Source: Ruminiclostridium papyrosolvens C7
GTDB taxonomy: Bacteria > Bacillota > Clostridia > Acetivibrionales > DSM-1351
Length of the DNA: 50,310 nt
Direction of reading: 5' to 3'
Assembly (NCBI RefSeq): GCF_000421965.1
Contig: NZ_ATAY01000025.1
Span: 1 to 50,310 of the forward strand
This document shows, in pieces, positions 19,874 to 29,489 of this stretch. The stretch's first letter is position 1, and the number at the start of each line of letters is the position of its first letter. The translations under genes and the position numbers were made by a program. A model generated the notes under the pieces. That model did no database searches. It was not told where the DNA came from and was given only the letters and a program-made list of their open reading frames with translations.

Positions 19874-20878
19874 ATGAAAAGGAATTTAAAAATCTTATCT
19901 TTAATACTCGCAGTGATTTTTATAACCGGAATCTTTGGAGCATGTACTAATAATACAAACCAGCAGGCTTCGGAGACCACTCAGGCAATTGATACGTCGG
20001 TGAAAAATACTACAACAGAAAAATTTCCTCTGACATTGGAGGATTCAAAGGGCACAAAGGTTACTCTTAAGGCTAAGCCTGAGAAAATAGTAAGTTTGCC
20101 TCTTGGAACCTGTGAAATGCTTATGTCACTGGTAGACAAAAGCAGAATTGCGGCTATGACTTATTATGCGGACGACGCCAAAGTTTCAAATATTGCTGAT
20201 GAAGCTAAAGGAATAGGTAAGAGAATCGAGTCCAATGCGGAAAAAATAATTGCATTACAGCCTGATCTTGTTTTTATGGATAATCTGGCAGATGCAAATG
20301 TGGTTAAACAGCTCAGAGATGCAAATATAACCGTGTTTATGCTAAATACTCCCTCAAATATTGAACAGGTGAAAGATAACCTTAAACTGATAGGAAAAAT
20401 AGTAGCAGAGGAAGCCAAAGCACAGGATTTAATTGATTGGATGGAGCAGAAGCTAAAGGCCGTATCCGATAGAATCGAGCTAATGACTGATGACCAAAAA
20501 CAAACGGTACTAGATTACAGTGAAATGAGTACTACAAGCGGTAAGGGAACAAATTTTGATGACATTGTTAAAAGAGCAGGCCTTATAAACCCTGTGTCAA
20601 AGGATGGTCTTGAAGGATGGCCTGAGTTATCCAAGGAAATGATAATAAAGTATAACCCCCAGATTATTATTCTGCCGTCATGGTACTATGACACTAAGGT
20701 TAACTTTTATACTTTGAATGAGAAGATAAAGGGTGATAAGGCACTGGCTAATATAAAAGCAGTAAAGAATAATAAAATAATTTCAGTACCATATAACCAT
20801 ATCTCATCAGTATCACAATACTCTGTACTGGCAGTAGAGGATATTGCAAAGGTTGCCTATCCGGGACTGTTTAAATAA
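19874..20878 (+). CDS. btuF: Corrinoid ABC transporter substrate-binding lipoprotein
   Basis: 334 residues. A signal peptide ends in FGAC, with the lipidated Cys24 and an unusual Phe at -3. It is followed by a Thr-rich tether and a type III periplasmic-binding fold (KPEKIVSLPLGTCEML, LQPDLVFMDN, AVEDIAKVAYP). The family also binds siderophores, but the upstream cobalamin riboswitch makes corrinoid the likely ligand. First gene of a three-gene importer operon; GGAGC lies upstream of the ATG. Confidence 0.9.
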   Translation: MKRNLKILSLILAVIFITGIFGACTNNTNQQASETTQAIDTSVKNTTTEKFPLTLEDSKGTKVTLKAKPEKIVSLPLGTCEMLMSLVDKSRIAAMTYYADDAKVSNIADEAKGIGKRIESNAEKIIALQPDLVFMDNLADANVVKQLRDANITVFMLNTPSNIEQVKDNLKLIGKIVAEEAKAQDLIDWMEQKLKAVSDRIELMTDDQKQTVLDYSEMSTTSGKGTNFDDIVKRAGLINPVSKDGLEGWPELSKEMIIKYNPQIIILPSWYYDTKVNFYTLNEKIKGDKALANIKAVKNNKIISVPYNHISSVSQYSVLAVEDIAKVAYPGLFK

Positions 20879-20890
20879 ACCGGAGGAAAC

Positions 20891-21943
20891 ATGAAAAATA
20901 AAAAAAACAAAAAAAACCTGACAAATGTCGGGTTTATACCGGCAATGCTGGTTCTTCTGCTGATTGTAATGGTTGTGGGAACAGCAATAGGTGCTGTAAA
21001 CGTACCTTTTTTCGATACCTTTAAAATAATTCTCAAAAATATTGGTATTTTAAAACATGCAACATTTGCTGAAGGACAGGAACCTATTATTTTTCTTGTA
21101 AGGTTCCCAAGAGTGCTAGTAGCTGCACTTGCAGGCACAGCCCTTGCCTCATCCGGGGCAGTTATGCAGGGAATGTTCAGAAATCCTATGGCAGACCCGG
21201 GATTGCTGGGAATATCCAGCGGTTCCGGCTTGGGAGCTGTTCTGGCTATAAAGTTGGGGTTAACTGCCGCAAGTATGTATTTTATGCCACTGTTTGCATT
21301 TACGGGAGCATTTATTGCGATATTTGTAATTTACCTGCTGTCCTACCAAAAAGGTAAAGTACCCGTACTTACACTGATGCTTTCGGGAATTGCGGTGAGT
21401 ACTTTTATAGGGGCAATAACCAATATTATACTAACCCTGTCCTATGATTATCAGGTTAAGGAGTTTCTTTTCTGGTCCACGGGAGGCCTTGACGGCAGAC
21501 GTTGGGAACACGTACAGCTGGTGATGGTTCCAATTATACTAAGTGTTATACTTATGTTTGTTTTTTCAAGGGACTTGAATGTTCTTATGTTGGGGGAAGA
21601 GGAAGCAAAGTCTGTAGGATTAAGTTCAGGTAAAATAAGGACAGTACTACTGGTGCTAGTTTCCATTGCTACAGCCAGTGCAGTTTGTGTCAGCGGAGCC
21701 ATAAGTTTTGTTGGTCTGATTGTACCCCACATAATGAGAATTCTGGTTGGTCCCAATTATAAAAAGCTGCTGCCTGCCAGCAGTATTGGAGGGGCTATTT
21801 TCCTTGTGGCCTGTGATCTTGTATCACGTGTAGTAGCCATTCCATATGAGATTGGAGTAGGAATAATAACCGCATTGGTGGGAGCTCCTTATTTCCTTTA
21901 CCTTTTACTAAGAAGCAAAAAGGAAGGAGGAACGGTAATCTGA
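20891..21943 (+). CDS. btuC: Corrinoid ABC transporter permease (FecCD family)
   Basis: 350 residues, about nine to ten membrane helices. FecCD signatures are present: FLVRFPRVLVAALAGTALA, GAVMQGMFRNPMADPGLLG, SGAISFVGLIVPHIMR and the coupling-helix region. An N-terminal Lys/Asn-rich tail precedes the first helix. It lies 12 nt after the btuF stop. Pathway assignment follows the riboswitch. Confidence 0.93.
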   Translation: MKNKKNKKNLTNVGFIPAMLVLLLIVMVVGTAIGAVNVPFFDTFKIILKNIGILKHATFAEGQEPIIFLVRFPRVLVAALAGTALASSGAVMQGMFRNPMADPGLLGISSGSGLGAVLAIKLGLTAASMYFMPLFAFTGAFIAIFVIYLLSYQKGKVPVLTLMLSGIAVSTFIGAITNIILTLSYDYQVKEFLFWSTGGLDGRRWEHVQLVMVPIILSVILMFVFSRDLNVLMLGEEEAKSVGLSSGKIRTVLLVLVSIATASAVCVSGAISFVGLIVPHIMRILVGPNYKKLLPASSIGGAIFLVACDLVSRVVAIPYEIGVGIITALVGAPYFLYLLLRSKKEGGTVI

Positions 21944-21944
21944 T

Positions 21945-23162
21945 ATGGAGAACATTATTGAAATACAAAACCTTAATTATGAGATTAACAATAAAAAAAT
22001 ACTTGATAATATTTGCCTTAAGGTAAAAGAAGGAGAGCTGGTTGGTCTCATAGGCCCTAACGGTGCAGGTAAGACCACACTGCTTAAATGCCTGAATGGT
22101 ATTTATAAGGCAGAAGGTACTGTAAAGGTTAACGGATTAATGATAAACCAGATGAGCAACAAAAGCCTTGCCGAAAAGGTAGCACTAATGCATCAGAATA
22201 CTCAGATAGGTTTCCCGTTCCCTGCAAGAGAAGTAGTACTTATGGGAAGGTATCCTTATCTTAAAAGGATGCAAAGAGAGAGTAAAGAGGATTATAAGAT
22301 TGCAAGAAAAAACATGGAGTATACAGATACTGAAAAGCTGGAAGATTGTGCAATAAACGAAATGTCAGGAGGCGAAAGGCAGAGAGTGCTTTTTGCCAAA
22401 ACCTTGACTCAGGAAACAGATATCATACTTCTGGACGAGCCTACCGCAAGTCTGGATATTACATATCAGGAACAGATATTCAAATATTCAAGAGAACTGT
22501 CCGAACAAGGGAAAACCGTATTAGCTGCAATCCATGACCTGAAAATTGCAGCAAAATACTGTACAAGGCTTGTTCTTATGAATGATGGACAAATTGTAGC
22601 AGACGGAAGTCCTGAGGAGGTTCTTACGTCCCTGAACTTGTCACAGGTTTATGGTGTAAATGCACTGGTTTACAAAAACAGAATAACAGGTTTGTTGGAT
22701 ATTTACATACATAAGGTTAATGAAAAAAATAAATCCGTAAGGTTTCATGTAATAGGCGGAGGGGGAACAGCCGGAAGCGTATTAAGACAGCTTTACGAAC
22801 AAGGATATTATATATCGGCGGGGGTTTTTTTTCAGGGCGACAGTGATATAGCATCAGCAGAGGTGTTCGGGATAGATTATCTTATGGAAAAGCCTTTCTC
22901 CAGTATTTCTGATGAACTTTTCAACGATAATCTTGCATATATAAAGAACTCTCATACAACAATACTCTGCAATATGCCCTTGGGATTGCAGAATATCAGG
23001 AATCTGGAGGCTGCGGAACAGGCGGAGAAGCTTGTTATAATAGAGGACGACCTTCCTGAGACCAGAGACTTTACAGGCGGCAAAGCTACAGGGATATACA
23101 ACCGCCTTAAAAGAAAGGCGGTTGCTGTAATAAATTCCTCTAGACTGCATGAGGTGCTTTAG
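21945..23162 (+). CDS. btuD: Corrinoid ABC transporter ATPase with extra C-terminal Rossmann-like domain
   Basis: 405 residues, about 150 more than a minimal BtuD/FecE. Walker A GPNGAGKTT is at 37-45, signature MSGGERQR near 140, Walker B IILLDEPTA near 160 and the switch His in AAIHDLK. From about 262 a separate domain starts FHVIGGGGTAGSVLRQLYEQ, a glycine-rich nucleotide-binding-like loop, and runs to the end. Its function is not known to me; a corrinoid- or nucleotide-sensing role is only a guess. It starts 1 nt after the permease stop. Confidence 0.9.
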   Translation: MENIIEIQNLNYEINNKKILDNICLKVKEGELVGLIGPNGAGKTTLLKCLNGIYKAEGTVKVNGLMINQMSNKSLAEKVALMHQNTQIGFPFPAREVVLMGRYPYLKRMQRESKEDYKIARKNMEYTDTEKLEDCAINEMSGGERQRVLFAKTLTQETDIILLDEPTASLDITYQEQIFKYSRELSEQGKTVLAAIHDLKIAAKYCTRLVLMNDGQIVADGSPEEVLTSLNLSQVYGVNALVYKNRITGLLDIYIHKVNEKNKSVRFHVIGGGGTAGSVLRQLYEQGYYISAGVFFQGDSDIASAEVFGIDYLMEKPFSSISDELFNDNLAYIKNSHTTILCNMPLGLQNIRNLEAAEQAEKLVIIEDDLPETRDFTGGKATGIYNRLKRKAVAVINSSRLHEVL

Positions 23163-23178
23163 CGGGAACATATCTGAT

Positions 23179-25020
23179 TTATATATCCTCAAAGGTCATA
23201 CAGTCTACGTAGTAATCATTAAAATCCTTACTGTTGGAAAGCTCTGTATAATTAATAGATTTACTTATTTCCTGTGCCGCAGACAATAGGGACTTGTTGT
23301 TAAGAATATCTATGGCCCCCTGAGCTGCGGCATTTCCGACAGATACTATACGGCCTTCCAGTTCTCCCGGGATAAGGCCGATTTTCAATGCGCTGTCAAT
23401 ATTAATATAGCTTCCGAAACCCCCTGCCAAATACACCTTCTGAATATCTTCAAAACCAATTCCTGCATTTTTGACAAGTACTCTTATTCCTGCGGCTATA
23501 GCTGCTTTAGCATTCTGAATTTCACGGATGTCACGCTGGGTAAGAAGTATTTCATTGCCGGAAAGGGTTTCACGAGCTTTGCAAAGTAAAAATCCATTAA
23601 CTCCATCCACAGAAACTATTCTTTCACAAAGAGGTTCCTGCTCAGGGGACTCCGGCCTCCATGACATATCAATTCTTCCGGTTTCATCAACTATCCCAAC
23701 TTCAAGAAGCTCTGCAAGCAGGTCAACAACACCTGTACCGCATAAGCCCATTGGTTTTGTGTGCCCAATAGTGGTGAATGTGATTCCATGCTTTATGGAA
23801 ACGCTGTTTATGGCACCGTTGACACTTCCCATACCGTTTTTTATATTTGCTCCTTCAAAAGCAGGACCTGCCGCTGCCGAACAGGCGTACATACCGATTT
23901 TGCCGCCAAGAACAATTTCCCCGTTGGTTCCTATATCAATAAGTAGTGAAGCAGAAGCCTGCTGATGCATACCCACAGCCAGTACTGCTCCCACGGTATC
24001 TGCACCCACATACGCCGATACTCCGGGCAGAATATATGCTATACCATTAGGGTTGATATCCACAGGTAATTCCCCGGCCTTTACCTTCACAGTGGAGGTG
24101 AAAGCCGGAACAAACGGTGCATAGGCAATGTTTGACGGATTTACTTTAAGGAGCAGATGAAGCATAGTGGTGTTTCCAGCAAAAGTTATTACGTAAACAT
24201 CAACGGGGGAAATTCCTGCTTGTTTACATAAAATTGTAATACATACGTTTATTGATTGCAGAAGCAAGCTATTCAGCTGTTCCAATCCATGTTCATTTTC
24301 CATGGTATAGCTGATACGTGATATTACATCTGCACCGAATGCCTTTTGGGGATTCAGCAGGGAAGTGACGGAGACCTTTTTACCAGTAGTCAAGTCTACT
24401 AAGTAGGCTGCAATTGTAGTTGTTCCGATATCTACAGCCACTCCGTACAGGGTATTTGTAGTATTTCCTGATTCCACTGCGATTATATCCCATGGGCTTT
24501 TTACAAGGGTTACTTCAAAATTATTTTTTCTTATAACATCAGGGAGATTTCTTAAAAGTCCCAAATCATTTATCACAAGGGGATTATCATTATAGCTCCC
24601 ATTCATTACTCTGATAAAATCAGAAACAGAATTATCGAGTGCCGGTTTTTCAAGAACGCTATAAACCTTTGTAACCAGTGGATTAAGTTCAGTATTTATC
24701 TGTACGCTTTCTGTAGCTATATTTGCAGGAAGGTCATTACTGTCTGTGGAAATTTCAATATCTGATTGAATATTGTACCGGCAAGCTAATCTGTAGCCGT
24801 TTTCCAGAGCTGTAAGCCCAAGGAGTTTTATTTCTTCGGCTTTAGCCGGACTGTTAGAACCTTGGATAAGCTTTACTCTGCATTTACCGCAAGTTCCATT
24901 CCCATTGCAGGGCGAATCAATACCAAAACCCTTTTCCCGGAGCAGTTCAAATAAATTTTTGCCGTTTTTTGCTGTATATACTTGTGTATTGCCGTTATTT
25001 CTGACCGTTACACTAAACAT
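23179..25020 (-). CDS. Corrinoid reductive activase (2Fe-2S ferredoxin plus ASKHA domain, RACE/DUF4445)
   Basis: 613 residues. Cys38, Cys44, Cys47 (CNGNGTCGKC) and Cys80 form a plant-type 2Fe-2S site. A linker follows, then an ATPase-like domain with GVAVDIGTTTIAAYLVDL and LIDIGTNGEIVLGG. Proteins of this build (RACo, RamA-like class) reduce inactive Co(II) corrinoid to Co(I) using ATP. Its neighbours are a DUF1638 gene (8-nt overlap) and a corrinoid-binding protein, which fits this role. The partner corrinoid protein is probably the one at 25.8-26.5 kb. Confidence 0.88.
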   Translation of the reverse strand: MFSVTVRNNGNTQVYTAKNGKNLFELLREKGFGIDSPCNGNGTCGKCRVKLIQGSNSPAKAEEIKLLGLTALENGYRLACRYNIQSDIEISTDSNDLPANIATESVQINTELNPLVTKVYSVLEKPALDNSVSDFIRVMNGSYNDNPLVINDLGLLRNLPDVIRKNNFEVTLVKSPWDIIAVESGNTTNTLYGVAVDIGTTTIAAYLVDLTTGKKVSVTSLLNPQKAFGADVISRISYTMENEHGLEQLNSLLLQSINVCITILCKQAGISPVDVYVITFAGNTTMLHLLLKVNPSNIAYAPFVPAFTSTVKVKAGELPVDINPNGIAYILPGVSAYVGADTVGAVLAVGMHQQASASLLIDIGTNGEIVLGGKIGMYACSAAAGPAFEGANIKNGMGSVNGAINSVSIKHGITFTTIGHTKPMGLCGTGVVDLLAELLEVGIVDETGRIDMSWRPESPEQEPLCERIVSVDGVNGFLLCKARETLSGNEILLTQRDIREIQNAKAAIAAGIRVLVKNAGIGFEDIQKVYLAGGFGSYINIDSALKIGLIPGELEGRIVSVGNAAAQGAIDILNNKSLLSAAQEISKSINYTELSNSKDFNDYYVDCMTFEDI

Positions 25021-25774
25021 CCTGATTATCTCCTTCGACTGTTATTATGTCATTGTCATTGGATGCGGCAATTTTAGCACCCGGTGGAACTATGAGAACT
25101 TCATTCTCATTAAACCTGCCATTTAGCATGTTTTTCAAAAGATCGGGATTACCAGGTACTTCAAAGAAATCCCAATTTAGAAAGTCAGCAGCAGAACGTG
25201 CCGCCGACCTGTAAAATTCATTGTTTTTAAAGGAACTCCATGAAATAAAGCCGGCATTATTGTACTCTTTCATCCAGCTTTGTTCCATTTCCATAAGATA
25301 TTCGGCATTTTCTTCGCCGTATTTCTGAATGTACTCCCTTTGGAGTGTCGTGTATTTAAGTTCTCCCGGCTGCCAGCCCCGCTCAATCCATCCTGTTGAG
25401 AACCAGTAAGTTCCGGGTTGCTGCCTGAATAAATCCATATATCTCTCCTTGGAGCCCAGAAGCAGAGTAATACAGTCATGGGCTTTAGGAACTACCATGG
25501 GCAGCCTTCTACTGCTTATCCCCGTAATTCCGTTACTGCAAAGTCCATAGCAGACAATTATATAATCGTAATCGGGACAGGTATCAAAGTAGTTATATGG
25601 AAAACCTTCATTGGCCCTGTCGATTTCATACTGAAGACGTTTATTCAACTTTTCAGGGGTATCGTGCAAACCCTGATGCACAAACGTTACATCGGTAAAA
25701 TGCTCTGACTGACTGGCAAGGTAGGATATTTCTCTGTTTAGTACATCGCAGGCTATAATTTTTAGACGAAGCAT
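25013..25774 (-). CDS. DUF1638 family protein
   Basis: 253 residues, cytosolic. The conserved Cys/His features of DUF1638 are seen: IIACDVL near the start, CYGLCSNGI and PKAHDCITLLLGS. The family is found beside corrinoid methyltransferase and activase genes in methanogens and Clostridia; its reaction is unknown. It overlaps the activase gene by 8 nt and lies 44 nt after the corrinoid protein gene, so the three form one operon. Confidence 0.8.
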   Translation of the reverse strand: MLRLKIIACDVLNREISYLASQSEHFTDVTFVHQGLHDTPEKLNKRLQYEIDRANEGFPYNYFDTCPDYDYIIVCYGLCSNGITGISSRRLPMVVPKAHDCITLLLGSKERYMDLFRQQPGTYWFSTGWIERGWQPGELKYTTLQREYIQKYGEENAEYLMEMEQSWMKEYNNAGFISWSSFKNNEFYRSAARSAADFLNWDFFEVPGNPDLLKNMLNGRFNENEVLIVPPGAKIAASNDNDIITVEGDNQDV

Positions 25775-25818
25775 TTAATTTCACCCTTTACACTCAAACA
25801 TACGCTATGTAAGTAATG

Positions 25819-26463
25819 TTAAGCTTCCCCGGCTTTACATGCTTTAACAGCTTCCTCAGCAGCTGAAGCCGCATCCGCTGTATATATATCTGCTGAAATC
25901 TTATCGCAATAGCTCTGATTAACAGGAGCTCCGCCAATCATAATAGTCACCTTTTCTCTGATGCCGGCATTTTTAGCAGCATTAACTACGATTTCCATTT
26001 CAGGCATAGTAGTCGTAAGTAAAGTAGAGCAACATATTATCTGAGCATTTTCCTGAATTGCCATGTCGATAAATTTCTGTGCAGGTACATTTACGCCCAA
26101 ATCAACAACTTCCAGACCCCTGCCTTCCAGCATCATCTTAACCAGATTCTTACCGATGTCGTGAAGATCACCAAATACTGTTCCTATTACAACTTTTCCC
26201 ACAGCCTTTGCACCGCTTGAAATAAGAAGTGGTTTGATAATTTCTGTACCTGCATTCATAGCCCTTGCAGCTATCAGTACATCCGGAACATAAATTTCAT
26301 CATTTTTAAATTTCTCACCTATAACAGCCATTCCATCCAACAAACCGCTATTTAAAATATTAACAGCTGATAAACCCTCGTCAACAGCTTTTTGAACCAA
26401 TTCTTTAACAATTTTGGCTTTGCCTGACTGCAATGCCTGTGAAATTTCATTTAATATACTCAA
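25819..26463 (-). CDS. Methyltransferase-type corrinoid-binding protein (MtaC/MtbC-like)
   Basis: 214 residues in the two-domain layout of methanol/methylamine corrinoid proteins. An N-terminal helical cap (1-85, with LLDGMAVIGEKF) precedes a B12-binding domain with GTVFGDLHDIGKNL. His101 of the DxHxxG motif would be the lower cobalt ligand. Later elements include CSTLLTTTMPEM and IGGAPVNQ. It carries methyl groups between a substrate methyltransferase and an acceptor, but neither enzyme is encoded in this window. First gene of the minus-strand operon. Confidence 0.93.
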   Translation of the reverse strand: MSILNEISQALQSGKAKIVKELVQKAVDEGLSAVNILNSGLLDGMAVIGEKFKNDEIYVPDVLIAARAMNAGTEIIKPLLISSGAKAVGKVVIGTVFGDLHDIGKNLVKMMLEGRGLEVVDLGVNVPAQKFIDMAIQENAQIICCSTLLTTTMPEMEIVVNAAKNAGIREKVTIMIGGAPVNQSYCDKISADIYTADAASAAEEAVKACKAGEA

Positions 26464-26662
26464 TTACACAACCTCACTTTACTATTCATTAGCCATTACT
26501 TAAATTATAAATACTATGTCATATATTATACAAAAAAAGTATAAATATTCAAATCATTATATTTTACAATGTTAATTAAAGTAAAAATTGGTTTTTGTGC
26601 AATATACCTTATCAAATAATGTTTGTTAATATATGGTAGAAAAGAAAATATCAAAAATACAT

Positions 26663-26706
26663 TGACAATTAATTAACAAAGGGTTAAGTTGTTAAAAAAA
26701 TAACAA
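26663..26706 (+). promoter_or_regulatory. Probable Rex operator region of adhE
   Basis: TTGACAATTAATTAACAA (26663-26680) matches the Rex consensus TTGTTAANNNNTTAACAA at all but two fixed positions. A second near-palindrome TTGTTAAAAAATAACAA (26690-26706) has a spacer one base short. TTGACA inside the first site may also be the -35. Rex is the NADH/NAD sensor that represses adhE in Clostridia (established), so redox control is a sound inference. Confidence 0.65.
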
Positions 26707-26787
26707 TGCCCAGAGTTATAAAAATATTATTATTGGTGTTTAGTAGTTAAACAACTTTGACTTCAAGAATATGGAGGGTGACTTATT

Positions 26788-29391
26788 ATGACTAAGAAAA
26801 ATTTGGTAGTAAATAGTGTAGACACTCTGTTGGAAAAACTGGCAGAGATAAGGAAGGCACAGCAAGAATATTCAACATTTACACAGGAACAGGTTGACAA
26901 GATATTTCTGGCTGCTTCACTTGCTGCTAATAAAAAGAGAATTCCTCTTGCTAAAATGGCTCAGGCTGAAACAGGAATGGGTGTTATAGAAGACAAGGTA
27001 ATCAAGAACCATTATGCAGCAGAGTACATTTACAACGCATATAAGGATACACAAACCTGCGGTGTTATTGAACATGATGAAGCTTTTGGTATCACAAAGA
27101 TAGCTGAACCTCTTGGGGTCGTGGCTGCGATAGTACCGACTACAAACCCAACTTCAACAGCAATTTTCAAGGCACTTATTTCTTTAAAAACCAGAAACGG
27201 AATTATATTCTCACCACATCCAAGAGCTAAGAAGTCCACTATTGAGGCTGCAAACATAATATTGGAAGCAGCTGTTGCAGCAGGTGCACCAAAGGGAATC
27301 ATCGGATGGGTTGATGAGCCAACAATAGAGCTTTCCGAAAGAGTTATGAAGGAAGCTGATATAATACTTGCTACAGGCGGACCAGGTATGGTTAGGGCTG
27401 CATACTCATCAGGAAAACCGGCAATAGGCGTTGGACCCGGTAACGTACCTGCAATAATTGACGAAAGTGCCGACATAAAGACAGCTGTAAGTTCAATCAT
27501 TGTTTCAAAGACATTTGACAACGGTATGATTTGTGCTTCCGAGCAGTCAGTAATCGTTTTAGATAAAATATACAATGAAGTTAAAAAAGAGTTTATTCTC
27601 AGGGGCGCTTACATGCTCAACAAGGAAGAAACTCAAAAGGTGAGAGAAGTTATATTGGTTAACGGTGCATTAAATGCAAAAATCGTTGGTCAGACAGCTC
27701 ACACTATTGCAAAATTGGCAGGCTTTGAAGTTCCGGTTGAAGCAAAGGTATTGGTAGGAGAGGTTGAGTCAGTTGAATTGTCTGAAGCTTTCGCACATGA
27801 AAAGCTTTCACCTGTACTTGCAATGTACAAGGCAAAGAGCTTCGATGACGCTGTATTAAAGGCTGAAAGACTCATAGCAGACGGTGGATTCGGTCATACT
27901 GCTTCATTATATATTGATACTGTAAACAGCAAGGATAAACTTGATAAATTCACTGCGGCAATGAAGACTTGCAGAATAGTTATAAATACACCATCTGCAC
28001 AGGGAGGAATCGGGGACCTTTACAACTTTAAACTTGCTCCGTCACTTACCCTTGGTTGCGGTTCATGGGGCGGCAACTCCGTTTCAGAAAATGTCGGAGT
28101 AAAGCATCTGATTAATATTAAGACTGTTGCCGAGAGGAGAGAGAATATGCTGTGGTTCAGAGCGCCTGAAAAAGTTTATTTCAAGAAAGGATGCCTTGGT
28201 GTTGCGCTAAGAGAACTCAAGACTGAGATGAATAAGCAAAGGGCATTCATAGTTACAGACTCATTCCTTTACAACAACGGATATACTAAAGCTGTTACAA
28301 ATCTTTTGGATGATATGAATATCAAGCATCATACTTTCTTTGATGTAGCTCCGGATCCGACTCTTGCTTGTGCAAAGCTTGGTGCTGAAGCAATGAGAGA
28401 TTTCAAGCCTGATGTTATTATAGCAATAGGCGGAGGTTCCGCAATGGACGCAGGTAAAATCATGTGGACAATGTACGAACATCCGGAAGTTGATTTCCAG
28501 GATCTCGCAATGAGATTTATGGATATCAGAAAAAGAGTATACACATTCCCTAAGATGGGCGAGAAGGCATACTTTGTTGCAATTCCGACATCAGCAGGAA
28601 CAGGTTCGGAGGTTACACCGTTTGCAGTTATTACTGACGAACAGTCAGGTGTAAAGTATCCTCTTGCAGACTACGAACTTATGCCAAAGATGGCAATAGT
28701 TGATGCGGACCTTATGATGAACATGCCTAAGGGGCTTACATCAGCTTCCGGTATAGATGCTTTGACACATGCTCTTGAAGCATATGCTTCAATGCTTTCA
28801 ACAGATTATACAAAGGGTCTTGCTTTGCAGGCAACAAAGAGCATTTTTGAATATTTACCTTCAGCATATGAGAATGGTGCAAAAGATCCTATAGCAAGGG
28901 AAAAGATGGCTGACGCATCAACAATGGCCGGTATGGCATTTGCAAACTCATTCCTGGGTGTTTGCCACTCAATGGCTCACAAGCTGGGAGCATTCCACCA
29001 TCTGCCTCACGGTGTGGCAAATGCACTGTTGATTACTGAAGTAATGAAGTTCAACATAGCCGAAGCTCCTGCAAAGATGGGTGCATTCTCACAGTACAAG
29101 TATCCTGAAATACTCAAGAGATACGCTGAAGTAGCATCCTTTATAGGAATCACAGGTTCCAGCGATGAAGATAAATTTAAAAAGCTTATAGCTAAAATAG
29201 ATGAGTTAAAAGTTAAAGTCGGATTGCCTAAGACTATCAAGGAGGCAGGCGTGAATGAAGAAAAATTCCTTGCTACCTTGGATGAAATGGTTGAACAGGC
29301 ATTCGACGATCAGTGCACAGGTGCCAACCCAAGATACCCACTCTTGAGTGAAATCAAGGAAATGTACCTGAAAGTTTACTACGGCAAGTAA
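26788..29391 (+). CDS. adhE: Bifunctional aldehyde/alcohol dehydrogenase
   Basis: 867 residues, the normal AdhE length. The N-terminal aldehyde dehydrogenase domain (1 to about 440) has the catalytic Cys249 in DNGMICASEQS. The C-terminal iron-dependent alcohol dehydrogenase domain (about 450-867) has GGGSAMDAGK and metal-binding histidines in CHSMAHKLGAFHHLPHG. It reduces acetyl-CoA to ethanol with two NADH, forms cytosolic spirosomes, and is the main ethanol route. GGAGGG precedes the ATG. Rex-type sites lie upstream and a terminator downstream. Confidence 0.98.
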   Translation: MTKKNLVVNSVDTLLEKLAEIRKAQQEYSTFTQEQVDKIFLAASLAANKKRIPLAKMAQAETGMGVIEDKVIKNHYAAEYIYNAYKDTQTCGVIEHDEAFGITKIAEPLGVVAAIVPTTNPTSTAIFKALISLKTRNGIIFSPHPRAKKSTIEAANIILEAAVAAGAPKGIIGWVDEPTIELSERVMKEADIILATGGPGMVRAAYSSGKPAIGVGPGNVPAIIDESADIKTAVSSIIVSKTFDNGMICASEQSVIVLDKIYNEVKKEFILRGAYMLNKEETQKVREVILVNGALNAKIVGQTAHTIAKLAGFEVPVEAKVLVGEVESVELSEAFAHEKLSPVLAMYKAKSFDDAVLKAERLIADGGFGHTASLYIDTVNSKDKLDKFTAAMKTCRIVINTPSAQGGIGDLYNFKLAPSLTLGCGSWGGNSVSENVGVKHLINIKTVAERRENMLWFRAPEKVYFKKGCLGVALRELKTEMNKQRAFIVTDSFLYNNGYTKAVTNLLDDMNIKHHTFFDVAPDPTLACAKLGAEAMRDFKPDVIIAIGGGSAMDAGKIMWTMYEHPEVDFQDLAMRFMDIRKRVYTFPKMGEKAYFVAIPTSAGTGSEVTPFAVITDEQSGVKYPLADYELMPKMAIVDADLMMNMPKGLTSASGIDALTHALEAYASMLSTDYTKGLALQATKSIFEYLPSAYENGAKDPIAREKMADASTMAGMAFANSFLGVCHSMAHKLGAFHHLPHGVANALLITEVMKFNIAEAPAKMGAFSQYKYPEILKRYAEVASFIGITGSSDEDKFKKLIAKIDELKVKVGLPKTIKEAGVNEEKFLATLDEMVEQAFDDQCTGANPRYPLLSEIKEMYLKVYYGK

Positions 29392-29420
29392 GATAAACAT
29401 CCTTATAAATAATTTGGTTA

Positions 29421-29475
29421 AGCCGCATAATAAATGTCAATCTGCAGTTGGCATGATTATGCGGCTTATTTTTTG
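29421..29475 (+). terminator. Terminator of adhE, first copy of a duplicated 47-bp hairpin
   Basis: AGCCGCATAAT and ATTATGCGGCT form the base of a long stem (29421-29467), followed by TATTTTTT. All 47 bases recur exactly at 30787-30833. Confidence 0.9.
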
Positions 29476-29489
29476 ACAGTTCGTTTTTA

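Noticed and set aside
26690..26706. Second full Rex operator
   Set aside because: The half-sites TTGTTA and TAACAA are perfect but the centre is 5 instead of 6 nt, so it is listed only as a near match.
27030..27575. 181-codon frame antisense to adhE
   Set aside because: Typical shadow of a strongly biased coding sequence; adhE motifs are complete.
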